Below, in pieces: positions 53,841 to 62,742 of a DNA stretch of 64,000 nucleotides; the first letter of the stretch is position 1; the number at the start of each line of letters is the position of its first letter. The stretch covers positions 128,561 to 192,560 of the forward strand of contig JABIAY010000053.1 of assembly GCA_018653085.1 (NCBI GenBank). The letters are read 5' to 3'. This DNA is from Nitrospina sp. GTDB lineage: Bacteria > Nitrospinota > Nitrospinia > Nitrospinales > VA-1. Under the pieces are notes generated by a model that ran no database searches, was not told where the DNA came from, and saw only the letters and a program-made list of their open reading frames with translations. The translations under genes and the position numbers were made by a program.

Positions 53841-54080
53841 ATGGTCCGTTTAGCATTATTTGGAATTGCCGTAATCCTGCTGATTCTTGTCGCGCGTGCG
53901 CTTTTTCCGGGAAAAAGCTCGTCCGCAGAGCAAGAACCCACAGAAATGGTCATGGACCCCAACAACGGGGTGTATATCCCAAAATCTGAAGCGATTAAAA
54001 AAACTATTGATGGTAAAGAATACTATTTTTCAAGCGAGCAAAGCGCTGAAGAATTCATAAATAAACAAAAGTCCCCATAG
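53841..54080 (+). CDS. small membrane-anchored YHS-like protein, 79 aa
   Basis: This protein has one N-terminal membrane helix (about 3-22). A short linker follows, then a segment MVMDPNNGVYIPKSEAIKKT...GKEYYFSSEQSAEEFI. The pattern resembles PP0621/YHS-type domains, in which DPxCGxYV and YFCSEEC normally carry metal-binding cysteines. Here both cysteines are replaced (by Asn and Ser), so metal binding is doubtful. It is divergent from the sigma factor gene and 69 nt upstream of a periplasmic protein gene. Confidence 0.75.
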   Translation: MVRLALFGIAVILLILVARALFPGKSSSAEQEPTEMVMDPNNGVYIPKSEAIKKTIDGKEYYFSSEQSAEEFINKQKSP

Positions 54081-54149
54081 GGGGAAGCAAAGCGTCCATA
54101 TATTATAACAGAGGATTTGCCTTTAACCGGAGAAACAGGGAAATTGATT

Positions 54150-54749
54150 ATGCACTATAAAAAAGAACGGTTTAGTCAGTTATTGAGGTGCTTCATGAGG
54201 CGGGGTATTCCTGTTTTGATGATTTTGGGACTGGTAGGCGCGTCTCCCGTATTTGCAGAGGAAAAATGCGAGCCGGTAGATAAAAAACGTATCAAAATCG
54301 AAGGTTTTATCTCCAAATCTTTCCGCAAACAAAGAAAACAGGTCTTCAAGGAATTTGGAGAGTTGGGTTCTACACGTGTGGCCTTGAGGGTGTATCCCAT
54401 GGGCGAGACTTCGAAAGTGATAGCAGTGGGACGATGTGTTCCTGCTTACCTCGCCCAGCATATCATCAAAAAAGCCATGCAATACAGCACTGGCGTGGAG
54501 AGCCTGGTGCAACAACAGTTTGTCCATACCCATTGGGTGGGTGTTGGAGTCACGATGTTTGATGAGCCTTCACAACAGATTGTATCAGCCGAACAGGTTC
54601 AGCAATTGCTAAAGCCGGATATTTCCGATGCGGAGTTTCATGTCCTGTACCGGAAACTGTCGGTCCCCAATGCGTTGACTCCCTTTTTCGGCCTGCAGGT
54701 CCCCAATGTCAAAATCGCACCCCCCAGCAAGGGAGACGACTATCCCTAG
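54150..54749 (+). CDS. hypothetical exported protein, about 199 aa
   Basis: I do not recognise this family. After a basic N-terminus there is a signal-peptide-like hydrophobic segment (IPVLMILGLVGASPVFA). The mature part has two cysteines (KCEP and GRCVPA), a Lys/Arg-rich helix and a mixed alpha/beta body, so it is probably periplasmic with one disulfide. ATG 54150 has AGGGA upstream and is chosen over TTG 54117. It follows the small YHS-like gene and runs up to a repeat copy. Confidence 0.65.
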   Translation: MHYKKERFSQLLRCFMRRGIPVLMILGLVGASPVFAEEKCEPVDKKRIKIEGFISKSFRKQRKQVFKEFGELGSTRVALRVYPMGETSKVIAVGRCVPAYLAQHIIKKAMQYSTGVESLVQQQFVHTHWVGVGVTMFDEPSQQIVSAEQVQQLLKPDISDAEFHVLYRKLSVPNALTPFFGLQVPNVKIAPPSKGDDYP

Positions 54750-54845
54750 CCCCTTAGCAGGGGAGGCAGATAGCAAGGGCTCTTTGTGCCGAGGTAAACT
54801 TTTGCTGTCGGCAAAGCTATTACTAGCTGGGTCCACGCCTGGTGG
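54750..54845. repeat. dispersed stop-codon-associated repeat copy next to phoU
   Basis: Read on the minus strand from the phoU stop, the sequence is TAACCACCAGGCGTGGACCC, matching the repeat start TAACCACTAGGCGTGG after the HIT and carbamoyltransferase genes in the same orientation relative to the gene. The other side (AGCCCCTTAGCAGGGGAGGC) abuts the convergent exported-protein gene. Confidence 0.65.
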
Positions 54846-55514
54846 TTATGCTGGGTTGCCGTGGCGGATGATTTCTCCTGTTACCAGATAGATCACATCT
54901 TCGGCGATGTTGGTAGTATGGTCCGCCATTCGTTCCAGGTAACGAGAAGCAGAGAGCAGTTGAATATAACTGTTCAAATTTTCGATGTCCTTTTTTATAG
55001 CTTGTTCCACGCAAACATACATTTCGCGGTTCATGGCATCGACTTCATCATCATCTTCGCAAACCCGGCGTGCGAGCTTTTCGTCACGGTTTACCATTGC
55101 ATCGAGTGAACGTTTCAACATGGATTGAACTTTCTCTGCCATTTTTTGCAGATCAAAAGGAAGGTCAACCTTTGCCTCGCCAGAGAGGTAAACCGCACGC
55201 TTGGCAATGTTCACAGAAAGATCAGCAATTCTTTCCAGGTCATTATTGATTTTTAAAATGGCAATGATAAGCCTGAGGTCATTGGCCACAGGTTGGTGAA
55301 GAGCCAGAATTTTCAGGCATTCCTCTTCGATATATACTTCCCGCTGGTCAATGGCGTAATCCGCCGCAATAACTTCTTTTGCTTGTTCGGGTTTTCTTTG
55401 ATCCAGAGATTGGACCGAAAGCCTGACGCTTTCCTCCACATCGGAGCCTAAAGAAAGAATTAAGTGCTTGAGTTCATCAATAGCTTTTTCAAGGTGTATG
55501 GCATGTCGCGACAT
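54846..55514 (-). CDS. phoU: phosphate signalling protein PhoU
   Basis: PhoU links the Pst transporter to the PhoR kinase and represses the Pho regulon when phosphate is plentiful. The 222-residue protein shows the two three-helix PhoU repeats with the acidic metal-binding motifs ERIADLSVNIAKRAVYL and ERMADHTTNIAEDVIYL. Length is canonical. AGGAC lies 6 nt upstream of the ATG, and the pstB stop is 10 nt away. Last gene of the pst operon. Its stop codon is directly followed by a repeat. Confidence 0.95.
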   Translation of the reverse strand: MSRHAIHLEKAIDELKHLILSLGSDVEESVRLSVQSLDQRKPEQAKEVIAADYAIDQREVYIEEECLKILALHQPVANDLRLIIAILKINNDLERIADLSVNIAKRAVYLSGEAKVDLPFDLQKMAEKVQSMLKRSLDAMVNRDEKLARRVCEDDDEVDAMNREMYVCVEQAIKKDIENLNSYIQLLSASRYLERMADHTTNIAEDVIYLVTGEIIRHGNPA

Positions 55515-55524
55515 TTTTTGTCCT

Positions 55525-56367
55525 CTAACCGAATCGACCGGTTATATAATCTTCTGTTTTAGGAACAGAAGGATTGGTGAATAATTTCTCAGTCGGACCA
55601 AATTCAATCAACTCTCCCAGCAACAGGAATCCAGTAAAGTCCGCTACCCGGGCGGCTTGTTGCATATTGTGGGTCACAATCACAATGGTGTAATGTTTTT
55701 TCAATTCGACCATCAGCTCCTCAATTCTAGCAGTCGCGATCGGGTCCAGGGCCGAGCAGGGCTCGTCCATAAGGAGTACTTCTGGTTCTACGGCAATAGC
55801 TCGGGCGATGCAAAGCCGTTGTTGCTGACCCCCTGACAGGGCCAGCGCGGTGGAGTCGACCCGGTCCTTGACTTCATCCCAGAGGGCAACCGACTTCAGG
55901 CTTTTTTCGACAATTTCTCGCAATTTTTTTTTGTCTTTCATCCCGTGGATGCGGGGCCCGTAGGCGACATTTTCAAAAATGGTTTTTGGAAACGGATTGA
56001 ATTTTTGAAATACCATGCCAACGTTCTTTCTCAGTTCGCTGACATCCAGAGCAGGGTCCATCGTATCCCTTCCATCGACTCGTATTACTCCCTGCAAGCG
56101 CGTGTTGTCCACCAGATCATTCATGCGGTTGAGGCAACGAAGCAGGGTGGACTTGCCGCACCCGGAAGGGCCAATGAAAGAGGTGATTTTCTTTTCAGGA
56201 AGACGCATATTGATATTTTTGAGTGCCTGAGTTTCACCGTAGAAAAAATCCACATTTTCAATTTCGATCATGACCTTCTGATCATGTAGGGACTCGGAAT
56301 TTTTAATATTCCCGTTGTTAGAGAATGCGGGTTCTAATTTGCGAGTTCTGTCTTTTATTACGGACAT
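55525..56367 (-). CDS. pstB: phosphate ABC transporter ATPase PstB
   Basis: This 280-residue ATPase of the high-affinity phosphate importer has Walker [10 protein letters not shown], the ABC signature LSGGQQQRL, Walker [14 protein letters not shown] and the switch His in VTHNMQQ. The first 32 residues are an extra, poorly conserved leader before the usual start ([11 protein letters not shown]). AAAGGA lies 6 nt upstream of the chosen ATG, which supports it. Gap to pstA is 17 nt. Confidence 0.96.
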   Translation of the reverse strand: MSVIKDRTRKLEPAFSNNGNIKNSESLHDQKVMIEIENVDFFYGETQALKNINMRLPEKKITSFIGPSGCGKSTLLRCLNRMNDLVDNTRLQGVIRVDGRDTMDPALDVSELRKNVGMVFQKFNPFPKTIFENVAYGPRIHGMKDKKKLREIVEKSLKSVALWDEVKDRVDSTALALSGGQQQRLCIARAIAVEPEVLLMDEPCSALDPIATARIEELMVELKKHYTIVIVTHNMQQAARVADFTGFLLLGELIEFGPTEKLFTNPSVPKTEDYITGRFG

Positions 56368-56384
56368 TTTTTCCTTTAGTTGCT

Positions 56385-58016
56385 TTAGACCGCTGAAGCG
56401 GTGAGTTGTTTTCGCAGGCGGTTTCTTAAGAAGATTGCCGCCATGTTTAAAAGAATAACCATCAAGATGAGCAACAAAGTTGTCGCAAAAACCATGGGTC
56501 GGGCGGCATCGACATTAGGCGACTGAAACCCGACATCATAAATATGAAATCCAAGATGCATAAATTTCCGTTCCAGATGGATGAAAGGCCACAAACCATC
56601 GATAGGCAGGGAAGGGGCCAGTTTCACCACCCCGGTGATCATCAAAGGCGCGACTTCTCCTGCGGCCCGGGCCATGGCAAGAATGAGTCCGGTTAAAATG
56701 GAAGGCATGACAGCAGGCAATACCACCCGCCAAATAGTTTCAAACTGAGTTGCCCCCAAGGCTATGGAGGCTTCGCGAATGCCTTTAGGCACTGCCGCCA
56801 GACCTTCCTCGGTCGAGACAATCACCACGGGAACGGTGAGCAAAGCCATGGTGAGCGATGCCCACAAAATACCCCCGGTTCCAAAAGTCGGGCTAGGTAG
56901 TGCCTCGGGAAAAAACATCTGGTCGATTGAGCCACCTATAAAATAAATGAAAAAACCGACTCCAAATACGCCAAACACAATAGAAGGAACTCCGGCCAGA
57001 TTGTTTGCCGAGATTCGCACTATACTGATCATGGTTCCCTGTCTGGCATATTCCCGCAGATAAAACGCGGCCAGAACTCCTAGTGGAGTCGCTAACAAGC
57101 TCATCATCAGCACCATCAAAACGGTACCGAAAATAGCCGGGAAAACCCCACCCTCAGTATTGGCTTCTCGTGGATCGTCCCAGAAAAAATTGTAGGCCCT
57201 CTTTATAAAATGGCCTATTTTATCCAGCAATGAAAACGGGTTGGGATTGTAAATGTCCAGCACCTGGGAAAGCGCAAGAGGTTTTTCACGGCCCTCTACG
57301 GTTTGAAAAACTATTTTCACGGTTTGCGAAGAGCGGAGTTCATGCAATTTTTTCTCAAGCGTATTATATTGGGATTGCCATTCTGGAATCTCCTGATTCA
57401 AGGCATCCACATTCGCTCCCTTGGTTACACCTTCCAAGGCAAGCTTCTTTAATTTTAAGCGTACACGCTCCAATTTGTAGTTGATGGCGCCGATTTCCTT
57501 TTCCGCGATTTTTTTTATTTGTTTATTTCGTGCCTCCACATCAGGCAAAAGATTTTGCACGACTTTTAGTCCTTCTGTTGTTCCGCGGGCAATTACCTTG
57601 TCTCCATCACGAATCTCTTTGATGAATCCGAAAAAATAGCCCCACTCCCTGCGTTCCACCACCACTACCTTTTCCGGGACCTGCATGGTTTTTATTGTGT
57701 CTTCATCGACCCAGACAAAATCGGAACCATAGATATCCCGATTGGCCTTCTTGATCTGAACGCGATAGCGATCTGGTTTTTCGTCAGGCGACCCAAAGTT
57801 GGGGATTTTTTCCCGACCCACCTGCATCCCCAAAATAGACGAGCCGTCAGTGAGATTCAGGATGCGGACCTCACCAGGCCAGAAAGAACCCGCCGCATTC
57901 ACCACAATAGCGACAAGCAAGGCGGTGGTCATAATGAGAGACAGCGCAAGACCCGCTCCCGTCATCCAGATGAACAGGTCTCCGCGTTTCCAGATTTTTT
58001 TTCCGACATCAAGCAT
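56385..58016 (-). CDS. pstA: phosphate ABC transporter permease PstA (long form)
   Basis: This 543-residue inner-membrane permease is much longer than E. coli PstA (about 296). An N-terminal helix (about 20-42) is followed by a roughly 230-residue probable periplasmic/coiled-coil insertion ([12 protein letters not shown]..., then a Leu/Lys/Glu-rich helix pair). The standard permease domain begins at about 295 ([28 protein letters not shown]) with the EAA loop ([23 protein letters not shown]). Long PstA/PstC pairs are known in marine and Gram-negative bacteria. Gap to pstC is 12 nt. Confidence 0.92.
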   Translation of the reverse strand: MLDVGKKIWKRGDLFIWMTGAGLALSLIMTTALLVAIVVNAAGSFWPGEVRILNLTDGSSILGMQVGREKIPNFGSPDEKPDRYRVQIKKANRDIYGSDFVWVDEDTIKTMQVPEKVVVVERREWGYFFGFIKEIRDGDKVIARGTTEGLKVVQNLLPDVEARNKQIKKIAEKEIGAINYKLERVRLKLKKLALEGVTKGANVDALNQEIPEWQSQYNTLEKKLHELRSSQTVKIVFQTVEGREKPLALSQVLDIYNPNPFSLLDKIGHFIKRAYNFFWDDPREANTEGGVFPAIFGTVLMVLMMSLLATPLGVLAAFYLREYARQGTMISIVRISANNLAGVPSIVFGVFGVGFFIYFIGGSIDQMFFPEALPSPTFGTGGILWASLTMALLTVPVVIVSTEEGLAAVPKGIREASIALGATQFETIWRVVLPAVMPSILTGLILAMARAAGEVAPLMITGVVKLAPSLPIDGLWPFIHLERKFMHLGFHIYDVGFQSPNVDAARPMVFATTLLLILMVILLNMAAIFLRNRLRKQLTASAV

Positions 58017-58028
58017 TACTTACCCACC

Positions 58029-60272
58029 TTAAAGACCTTGATAGCGTTTTCGCAATCTCAAACGCACCAGCTCTGCCAGGGTGTTAATAAAAAACGTCAT
58101 GACAAACAACAGAAACGCCGCCAGAAAAAGAATGCGAAATAGAGTTCCCCCTTCTGGCGCTTCCGGTAGTTCCACGGCTATATTCGCAGACAAAGCCCGG
58201 AAACCATTAAACATGCTCCAATCCATAACCGGGGTATTTCCCGTTGCCATGAGCACAATCATGGTTTCGCCAATCGCCCGCCCGAATCCGATCATGATGG
58301 CCGAAAAAATTCCCGGACTAGCGGTTGGGAGAATCACTTTGAGTGCCGTCTGCCAAAGAGTGGCCCCCAATGCGAGTGAAGAAGCTTTTAGATGCTCCGG
58401 AACATTGGACAGGGAATCGTCCGCGATGGTAAATATGATAGGGATAACAGCAAAGCCCATCGCCAGACCCACTACCAGCGCATTCCTCTGGTCGTAAGTC
58501 ACATCAAAAACCTGCTTCAGCCATATTCGGTGATCACCCAACAAGAGTGAGGATTCGATTAAAGTTCCCCCATAGAAAGAAATAACCCCTGCCAGAAAGG
58601 TAATGATGACCAGCAAATAAATTTCCCTGCCTCCTTTTGCCATAAATTGCAAACCGGGAAAAATTTCATAAACCAGTAAAGCGATCACAATCAAAACAGT
58701 TACTACTATCGGCATGATCATGATTCCCGGCAAAAACGTTTCTACCTGAGGAGCAATAATCAGAGCGGCAAAAAATCCAAGCACCACACTGGGAAGTGCC
58801 GCCATGATTTCGATAGTAGGCTTGATGATCCGTTTCAAATCAGGACTCATAAATTGGGACACATAAAAGGAAGCGAACAAAGCCAGCGGTACCGCAAAAC
58901 ACATGGCATATAGCGTTCCTTTTAAAGTTCCAAATATTAAGGGCACCAGACTGAATTTGGATTCGAATTCATCCGTGCCTCCCGTGGATTGCCAAACGTA
59001 GGAAGGTTCCTTATAGCCTTCATACCAGATTTCATTCCACAAAGCCGCCAGGGAAATTTGCGGATTAGGGTTTTCCATTTTCCAGCGATATAGAGTCCCC
59101 GAATTATCAGCGGCCAATATTCCGTCAAATTTCGGGGCTAAAATTGCTGTCCTGTAGTTTGTGTTTCCCGCAACGGAAAGCTGGGTGTCCCCAGTTGTTC
59201 CATAATGCAATCGGATTATTTCTTTTGAGCCGGTCAGGAATCCTTTATTGCGCAGTGAAAAACTGAAAAACCGTGGTGGGTTTTTGTGTGATGGAAAGCT
59301 ATAAATTTTCTTCAGCGAAAATTTTGCAGTCTCGGATTTCTCCAGTTGATAAGAATTCACCGAACCTTCGGAATCGGTCACAACCAGGGTGTATCCTCCA
59401 AGAACAAAACCCATATGCGTCACAGCTATTCCTGGTTTGCTGGTTGCTCCGATCAATTGGGCCGGATTTTGAGAGTCTTCCAGATCGATCCGAAATATCT
59501 GGCCAAAGGAAGTTCCCAGCAAAAGACTGTTATAAGCTTCATCAAAAACCATCGCCGTGATTTCCCCTGGAACAGCAATCTCTTCCTGTGACATGGTTTT
59601 ACGGGTGGTTCCCATCATAGTTTTACGCAATCGGACATGGATCAGAGAAACCTGGCCTGAGCCAGACTGGGCGGCAATTTTGTATCCTTTTTCATTTTTA
59701 ATATGGGTCAATAAAGTAACGGGGGAGCCATCGGTGCGGACCTGAATCGGAGATTCAGCTTTTAGTTGCGGTTCAATAGTGCGTTGGCTATTGGAATCGT
59801 AAACCGGACGAAACTCGATATTAATCGGATAGACCCTGCCATCAGAAAGACCCAGCACGGGAAAGTTCCGCATGGAAGGGGAAACACCTGTGACCCGCAC
59901 TGAATCCCATTCGGGCAGTTCGGGTTGGGATTCAAATTTGTTTTCCTGCAGGGAATAAAATCGAATGCCATCGGTTTCCACCGTATAGGCTTTGTCATGA
60001 TAAGGATCCATGCCAATTGCCAATGGCGCGCTCAGCACTTTAAATTCTGAGACCAGAGATACTGAAGGTTTTTTAAAGAGCGGGTAAACTTCCGCAACAA
60101 TAACAAAAAGGATAGCGAGAATGGATGCGATGATGGTCCAGCCCCCGGCTGTGACTACGCCTCGGGCTATTCCATCGGTAAACTGGCGTTGGACAAGACT
60201 CTTGCCGAAAAAAGCCCGACCGGATCTCGAGGACTCCTGGTCGGACTCAATGGACTGTGTTTTGTCGTTCAT
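58029..60272 (-). CDS. pstC: phosphate ABC transporter permease PstC (long form)
   Basis: This 747-residue permease is more than twice the length of E. coli PstC. A membrane helix at about 40-65 precedes a large periplasmic domain (about 75-440) with repeated beta-strand units such as ITAMVFDEAYNSLLLGTSFGQIFRIDLED, suggesting a beta-propeller-like fold. The permease domain follows (about 450-745), with the EAA loop (EHLKASSLALGATLWQTALKVILP). It matches the long PstA partner. It begins 4 nt after the pstS stop. Confidence 0.92.
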   Translation of the reverse strand: MNDKTQSIESDQESSRSGRAFFGKSLVQRQFTDGIARGVVTAGGWTIIASILAILFVIVAEVYPLFKKPSVSLVSEFKVLSAPLAIGMDPYHDKAYTVETDGIRFYSLQENKFESQPELPEWDSVRVTGVSPSMRNFPVLGLSDGRVYPINIEFRPVYDSNSQRTIEPQLKAESPIQVRTDGSPVTLLTHIKNEKGYKIAAQSGSGQVSLIHVRLRKTMMGTTRKTMSQEEIAVPGEITAMVFDEAYNSLLLGTSFGQIFRIDLEDSQNPAQLIGATSKPGIAVTHMGFVLGGYTLVVTDSEGSVNSYQLEKSETAKFSLKKIYSFPSHKNPPRFFSFSLRNKGFLTGSKEIIRLHYGTTGDTQLSVAGNTNYRTAILAPKFDGILAADNSGTLYRWKMENPNPQISLAALWNEIWYEGYKEPSYVWQSTGGTDEFESKFSLVPLIFGTLKGTLYAMCFAVPLALFASFYVSQFMSPDLKRIIKPTIEIMAALPSVVLGFFAALIIAPQVETFLPGIMIMPIVVTVLIVIALLVYEIFPGLQFMAKGGREIYLLVIITFLAGVISFYGGTLIESSLLLGDHRIWLKQVFDVTYDQRNALVVGLAMGFAVIPIIFTIADDSLSNVPEHLKASSLALGATLWQTALKVILPTASPGIFSAIMIGFGRAIGETMIVLMATGNTPVMDWSMFNGFRALSANIAVELPEAPEGGTLFRILFLAAFLLFVMTFFINTLAELVRLRLRKRYQGL

Positions 60273-60276
60273 TCAA

Positions 60277-61251
60277 TCAATTGGTCATAGTCGCTGTGAT
60301 TTTTTTTATATCCTCATCGGTCACAGCTTTTGCGATTGGGAAATAGCCTCCCTTGACGACCACCTGCTGGCCTTCTTTGGAAAGAATCATTTTGACAAAT
60401 TCCTGAGTCAAAGGATCAAGAGGTTTCCCTGGAGCCTTGTTCACATAGATGTACAGGAATCGGGCCAGAGGGTATTCTCCTGCCAGAGCGTTCTGTGCTG
60501 AAGGCTCTACAAAATTTGTCCCGGTTTCGGCCAAAGGCAGAGCCCGAACACTTGCGGTTTTGTAACCGATTCCACTGTACCCGGCTGAAAACGGATCGAC
60601 ACTGACACTCTGAACCACGGAAGCGGAACCGGGCTGCTCTTTCACTTCATCTTTATAGTCACCTTTTTTCATGACCAGCTTTTTGAAAAAACCATACGTG
60701 CCGGAAGCAGAGTTGCGTCCATACGCGCTGATGGGTCGGCTGGCCCAGTTTCCTGTAACCCCCAGGTCGCCCCAGGTTTCCACTTCTTTATGGCCCCGCC
60801 TTCTGCTTTTCGAGAACAACGAATCGACCTGTTTTAAATTTAATCCTTTGATCGGGTTATCCTTGTTGACAAAAACCGCAAGGGCATCGACTGCCACACG
60901 AACCGGAGTGGGCTTGTAGCCGAATTTGGATTCAAAAGCGTCCAATTCTTTTTGCTTCATCGCACGGGACATCGGGCCTAGTTGTGCGGTGGCGGAAATC
61001 AGAGCCGGAGGGGCTGTAGAGGAGCCCTTGCCTTCGACTTGAATATTTATATTGGGATAAAACTGCTTGAATTTTTCACTCCACAACGTCATTAGGTTAT
61101 TCAAGGTGTCTGATCCCACGCTGGAAAGATTTCCGCTGATCCCTCGCTGTTTGCCATAGGCCGAGAGTTCGGGATCTACCTCAATAGGTCCGGCAAAAGC
61201 AGAACCCGCCCAGACTAAAACCAGTAAAATAATTCCTATTTTTTTCATCAT
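60277..61251 (-). CDS. pstS: periplasmic phosphate-binding protein PstS
   Basis: This 324-residue binding protein has a signal peptide (about 1-20, ending GSAFA). The PstS-type phosphate-binding segments follow: [34 protein letters not shown] and [11 protein letters not shown]. It captures phosphate for PstCAB. It is the first gene of pstSCAB-phoU. Upstream, at 61306-61343, lie 11-bp-spaced CTAAC-type repeats that look like a PhoB operator. AGGAG precedes the ATG. Confidence 0.95.
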   Translation of the reverse strand: MMKKIGIILLVLVWAGSAFAGPIEVDPELSAYGKQRGISGNLSSVGSDTLNNLMTLWSEKFKQFYPNINIQVEGKGSSTAPPALISATAQLGPMSRAMKQKELDAFESKFGYKPTPVRVAVDALAVFVNKDNPIKGLNLKQVDSLFSKSRRRGHKEVETWGDLGVTGNWASRPISAYGRNSASGTYGFFKKLVMKKGDYKDEVKEQPGSASVVQSVSVDPFSAGYSGIGYKTASVRALPLAETGTNFVEPSAQNALAGEYPLARFLYIYVNKAPGKPLDPLTQEFVKMILSKEGQQVVVKGGYFPIAKAVTDEDIKKITATMTN

Positions 61252-61305
61252 TGCCTGCTCCTTAAAAGATGGCTGTTTTTATTAAAGACAATCTAGCCGC
61301 TCTTT

Positions 61306-61343
61306 ATTAGATTTATAACTGCCCAGTGTTAGATTTGTGTTAG
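61306..61343 (-). promoter_or_regulatory. candidate PhoB operator upstream of pstS
   Basis: On the minus strand, two identical 7-bp repeats CTAACAC are separated by 4 bp (AAAT), at 61343-61337 and 61332-61326, and a CTAAT lies two 11-bp turns further (61310-61306). Seven-bp direct repeats with 4-bp spacers are the geometry of a PhoB box. TATAAAT sits about 8 bp downstream of the pair as a possible -10. The half-site differs from E. coli CTGTCAT. Confidence 0.6.
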
Positions 61344-61375
61344 GAGATAAAATTTAAGGGAAACCCTTGAAAACA

Positions 61376-61425
61376 AACAAAAAAAACCGCTGGCCCAGCT
61401 TGAAAAAGCCGGGACAACGGTTTTT
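61376..61425 (-). terminator. rho-independent terminator after the porin gene
   Basis: The minus strand forms a long, slightly imperfect stem (AACCGTTG...CCGGCTT / AAGCTGGGCCAGCGGTT) with a short loop, followed directly by a run of Ts (TTTTTTTTG). It lies about 45 nt past the porin stop and separates that gene from pstS. Confidence 0.75.
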
Positions 61426-61470
61426 CTGGATTCAATCTTGGAGGAGATTGAAGGTGATGCCAACAACTTG

Positions 61471-62622
61471 CTAGAACTTGAACTTCAAATCCGCCTGAAA
61501 GGTTTGTTTTTCATCACTGGTGCCTCTTTCTTCCTGGGTATTAAAATAGGTGAAGGCAAGTTTGACACCTTTGGCCAAACCAATACCGCCCCCGGCTTCA
61601 AAACCTCTGGCATTATTGACACCAGAATGAAAATCCGAGTCGGCCAGCGCATCCAGAACAGCTTCTGTCTGGACCACGCGGTAAATAAACTTCAGGTCGT
61701 AGTCGCCGAACTTTTTCCCGGACTTTCCGTATTTTGCACCCAACTGCCAGGCTGTATCCAAGTCGTCATTTCCACTTGCGAGTGTGCCGGTATTTTGCGC
61801 ATACTCACCAAATAGCTTGAGTTTTTTGCCGCAGATTTTTTCTGACCATTCCCCCATGACATCCACAACTTTGACTTCTGAGGTCGTTGAGTTAGAAGCC
61901 GCTCCTGTCGGGGCTGAGCCCGGGTCTTCATGGTTTAGATAATCATAGTAAGTAACAGCAAACTTGAATTTACCCAATTGAGTTTTTTGTTCCATAATGC
62001 CCTGGTAAGCCAATAGGACAATATCATCGCCAGGGTTAATTTCATCTATCACGAATTGACCTAGAACAACCTCGAATTTTGTATCGCCCATTTTACGAGA
62101 GAACCCTTCGCTGACGCCTTCTACATTGATGTCGCCATCCCAAACCAACTCTGATTTCATAAATGGAACGGCGAACTTGCCTCCGGTAAGTTGAAAAGAG
62201 TGCGGGTTCCACTTGAAATAAGCGCGATCCAGGTCGAAAGCTTTATTTCCGAATCCGCCATCAAAAGTAGAATTGGTAGAGGCCTGGCTACCCAAACTGC
62301 CTGTTACGATGCGGAATCCAATATCTAGATCCTTATATAAATGCACCTTTCCCTTGAGTCGAAATCTCAGTCGGAACCGACTGCGGTCCAACACGTTTGA
62401 CCCTGTCCGGGCCCGGGTGTCAATTTGGTATCGCGTGCGAAGGTCTCCACCCCAGGTGAAGCGTTTCATCACTTCCAAAAGCACGGCATTAGCTTGTTGC
62501 TTTTCTTCCAAAGCCAGAAGCCTGAGTTCTTGCTCGGACATTTCAGCCATTACTGTTGAGGGAACGACCCACATTAAAATAAAGAGAACCAATGTGCTTG
62601 CTATAAAACGAATTTTTAACAT
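61471..62622 (-). CDS. outer-membrane porin, probably phosphate-regulated
   Basis: This 383-residue protein has a signal peptide (about 1-26, ending TVMA). A short helical segment follows (EQELRLLALEEKQQANAVL), then a beta-barrel with alternating aromatic strands ending in terminal Phe (FQADLKFKF). It matches the 'putative porin' (Porin_5-like) class by pattern. Placement between phoR and pstS and the shared 11-bp-repeat operator suggest a phosphate-starvation porin. That specificity is inferred, not seen. Confidence 0.85.
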   Translation of the reverse strand: MLKIRFIASTLVLFILMWVVPSTVMAEMSEQELRLLALEEKQQANAVLLEVMKRFTWGGDLRTRYQIDTRARTGSNVLDRSRFRLRFRLKGKVHLYKDLDIGFRIVTGSLGSQASTNSTFDGGFGNKAFDLDRAYFKWNPHSFQLTGGKFAVPFMKSELVWDGDINVEGVSEGFSRKMGDTKFEVVLGQFVIDEINPGDDIVLLAYQGIMEQKTQLGKFKFAVTYYDYLNHEDPGSAPTGAASNSTTSEVKVVDVMGEWSEKICGKKLKLFGEYAQNTGTLASGNDDLDTAWQLGAKYGKSGKKFGDYDLKFIYRVVQTEAVLDALADSDFHSGVNNARGFEAGGGIGLAKGVKLAFTYFNTQEERGTSDEKQTFQADLKFKF

Positions 62623-62681
62623 TTTTACTCCTCCTAAATTGAATATAAGCTTTATATGTTGTGTTAATTTAGAAATTACAA

Positions 62682-62708
62682 GTTAGAAAATTGTTAGAAC
62701 TAAATTAG
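62682..62708 (-). promoter_or_regulatory. candidate PhoB operator upstream of the porin gene
   Basis: On the minus strand CTAAT, CTAAC and CTAAC (62708-62704, 62697-62693, 62686-62682) recur every 11 bp, the same half-site and spacing as upstream of pstS. The site is 60-86 nt from the porin start. Shared sequence and period at two phosphate-related genes support one regulator. Confidence 0.55.
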
Positions 62709-62742
62709 AGTTTGGTGAAATCGATGAAAAAAACTTTCAGAC

